A stretch of DNA of 5,410 bases from JANPEZ01 sp031423155 (lineage in GTDB: Bacteria; Actinomycetota; UBA4738; HRBIN12). The position numbers were made by a program, and so were the translations under genes. The stretch spans positions 1-5,410 of the forward strand of contig JANPEZ010000047.1 in NCBI GenBank assembly GCA_031423155.1, in the 5' to 3' direction. The stretch's first letter is position 1, and each line of letters starts with the position of its first letter. Shown here one piece after another: positions 4,608 to 5,410 of the stretch. The notes below the pieces were generated by a model. That model saw only the letters and a program-made list of their open reading frames with translations, ran no database searches and was not told the origin of the DNA.

Positions 4608-5410
4608 TCAGATCGAGGTGCTCAGGCCCGGCGGTGCGTTCTCTCTGGTCAGGATGAAGCCGGCGTCGGAGGGGAAGCGCTCCAGGTGCCGGGAGTACCA
4701 GCCCAGGGCGGCTTCGGGATCCTTCAGGATCGTCTCGAAGTCGCCCGCGTAGGTTCGCACGCCCGTGTCCCAGGGATGTGCGGCGACCGCGGCGTCCATC
4801 AGGCTACGGACCTCGGCAGCGGCCGCGGCATCTCCGGCGCGTCCGTCGACCGACAGGCGCTTGGCCAGGGCCTCGGTGCTCGATAGCCGCCAGGGTTGGA
4901 TCCTTAGAGCCGCCCGGTATGCCCAGGGTTCGCCGTAGGAGTTGCCCCACTGCTCCAGCGCGGCCGCCGCGAACATCTGGAGGGTGAGCACGCATGCGAC
5001 CGCCAGTCCGATGCCCGTCAGCTTCCGCGCCCGCCCTCGCGCAGGTTCGGCGTTCGGCGCGCGCGCCGACACCCCGGCAAGCAGGAAGAGCAAAGGGGTC
5101 AGAACCAGGTGCTCCGGCTCGACGAGTGAGAAGGCACCCAGAGCTGCAGCTCCTCCTGTCACCCAACCCAGTTCCGGCCGTCCGCGCAGGGACCGGCGAA
5201 CCGCCGGCACCAGGAGCCAAAGAAGCGCCGCCAGACCAAGCAGGCCGCTCCCTGCCGCCGTCTCCAGGAAGATGTTGTGGGCGTCGTTCCATCCTCTCGT
5301 CGCTTCGCTGACGTCGGTCAGGCTCGCGGTGTGCAGGTATGCGCTCTGAGTGGTGTTCGGACCCCATCCCAGTAGCGGCCGGTCGAGCGTCGCTTGGACC
5401 GCAACCTTCC
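4608..5410 (-). CDS. O-antigen ligase/polymerase-type (Wzy_C) membrane protein with TPR-like tail, 5'-truncated by the window edge
   Basis: The frame enters from the right edge and runs to TGA at 4608-4610, giving 266 visible C-terminal residues. A GTG at 5210 lies inside it and is not the start. Visible residues 10-25 (RPLLGWGPNTTQSAYL) followed by DAHNIFLETAAGSGLLGL (42-59) form the characteristic Wzy_C signature of O-antigen ligases and polymerases, with conserved His44. Hydrophobic segments at about 52-67, 82-95, 100-113 and 131-150 are likely transmembrane helices, and an Arg-rich loop lies near 116-129. The tail (about 160-250: AEVRSLMDAAVAAHPWD, PEAALGWYSRHLERFPSD) is helical and TPR-like, as in many members. 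The family transfers or polymerises undecaprenyl-linked glycans on the extracytoplasmic side of the membrane. In an actinobacterium the acceptor is unlikely to be lipid A; capsule, cell-wall glycan or glycoprotein is more plausible. Exact substrate is unknown. Confidence 0.88.
   Translation of the reverse strand, partial: KVAVQATLDRPLLGWGPNTTQSAYLHTASLTDVSEATRGWNDAHNIFLETAAGSGLLGLAALLWLLVPAVRRSLRGRPELGWVTGGAAALGAFSLVEPEHLVLTPLLFLLAGVSARAPNAEPARGRARKLTGIGLAVACVLTLQMFAAAALEQWGNSYGEPWAYRAALRIQPWRLSSTEALAKRLSVDGRAGDAAAAAEVRSLMDAAVAAHPWDTGVRTYAGDFETILKDPEAALGWYSRHLERFPSDAGFILTRENAPPGLSTSI

Noticed and set aside
4804..5367. A 187-codon minus-strand open frame overlapping the O-antigen ligase gene in another frame.
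   Set aside because: The product is an Arg/Gly/Ala-rich low-complexity translation. The overlapping frame carries the Wzy_C signature and transmembrane helices.

Overview
The window looks like chromosomal DNA of a high-GC actinobacterium. Base composition is visibly GC-rich, and codons mostly end in G or C. GTG starts are used, likely leaderless promoters are present, and rpmG is linked to a hadA/hadB-type dehydratase pair. That linkage is known from Mycobacterium (rpmG2-hadA-hadB-hadC-secE) and other actinobacteria. The tuf-rpmG junction recalls the tuf-rpmG-secE-nusG arrangement of Thermus/Deinococcus and some deep-branching actinobacteria. I cannot name a genus.

Layout, left to right. (1) Bases 1-1091, plus strand: the 3' three quarters of tuf (EF-Tu), then rpmG (ribosomal protein L33, four-cysteine zinc form) after a 36-base gap. 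(2) Bases 1088-1819, minus strand: a complete NarL/LuxR-type response regulator, convergent with rpmG. The two genes stop on the same palindromic CTAG. (3) Bases 1820-1932: a 113-base divergent intergenic region with promoter-like elements in both directions and three GCCGGC palindromes. (4) Bases 1933-2741, plus strand: a hadA-like, non-catalytic MaoC/hot-dog subunit, overlapping by GTGA a hadB-like catalytic (R)-hydratase. A perfect 12-bp bidirectional terminator follows. (5) Bases 2789-4516, minus strand: a 575-residue soluble, helix-rich, probably coiled-coil protein that I do not recognise. (6) Bases 4608-5410, minus strand: the C-terminal 266 residues of an O-antigen ligase/polymerase-type (Wzy_C) membrane protein ending in a TPR-like tail.

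The left part combines translation (EF-Tu, L33) with a probable fatty-acid elongation dehydratase (HadAB). A regulator gene sits inside this normally tight neighbourhood. The right part combines a surface-polysaccharide or glycan-transfer enzyme with a filament-like coiled-coil protein, co-oriented and 91 bases apart. Any functional link between them is inference.

No CRISPR array, mobile element, tRNA or rRNA is visible. I see no convincing new multi-gene system. The most unusual items are the response regulator sharing its stop with rpmG, the shortened HadA-like subunit, the GCCGGC-rich divergent promoter and the coiled-coil protein with an internal RSD-containing repeat.
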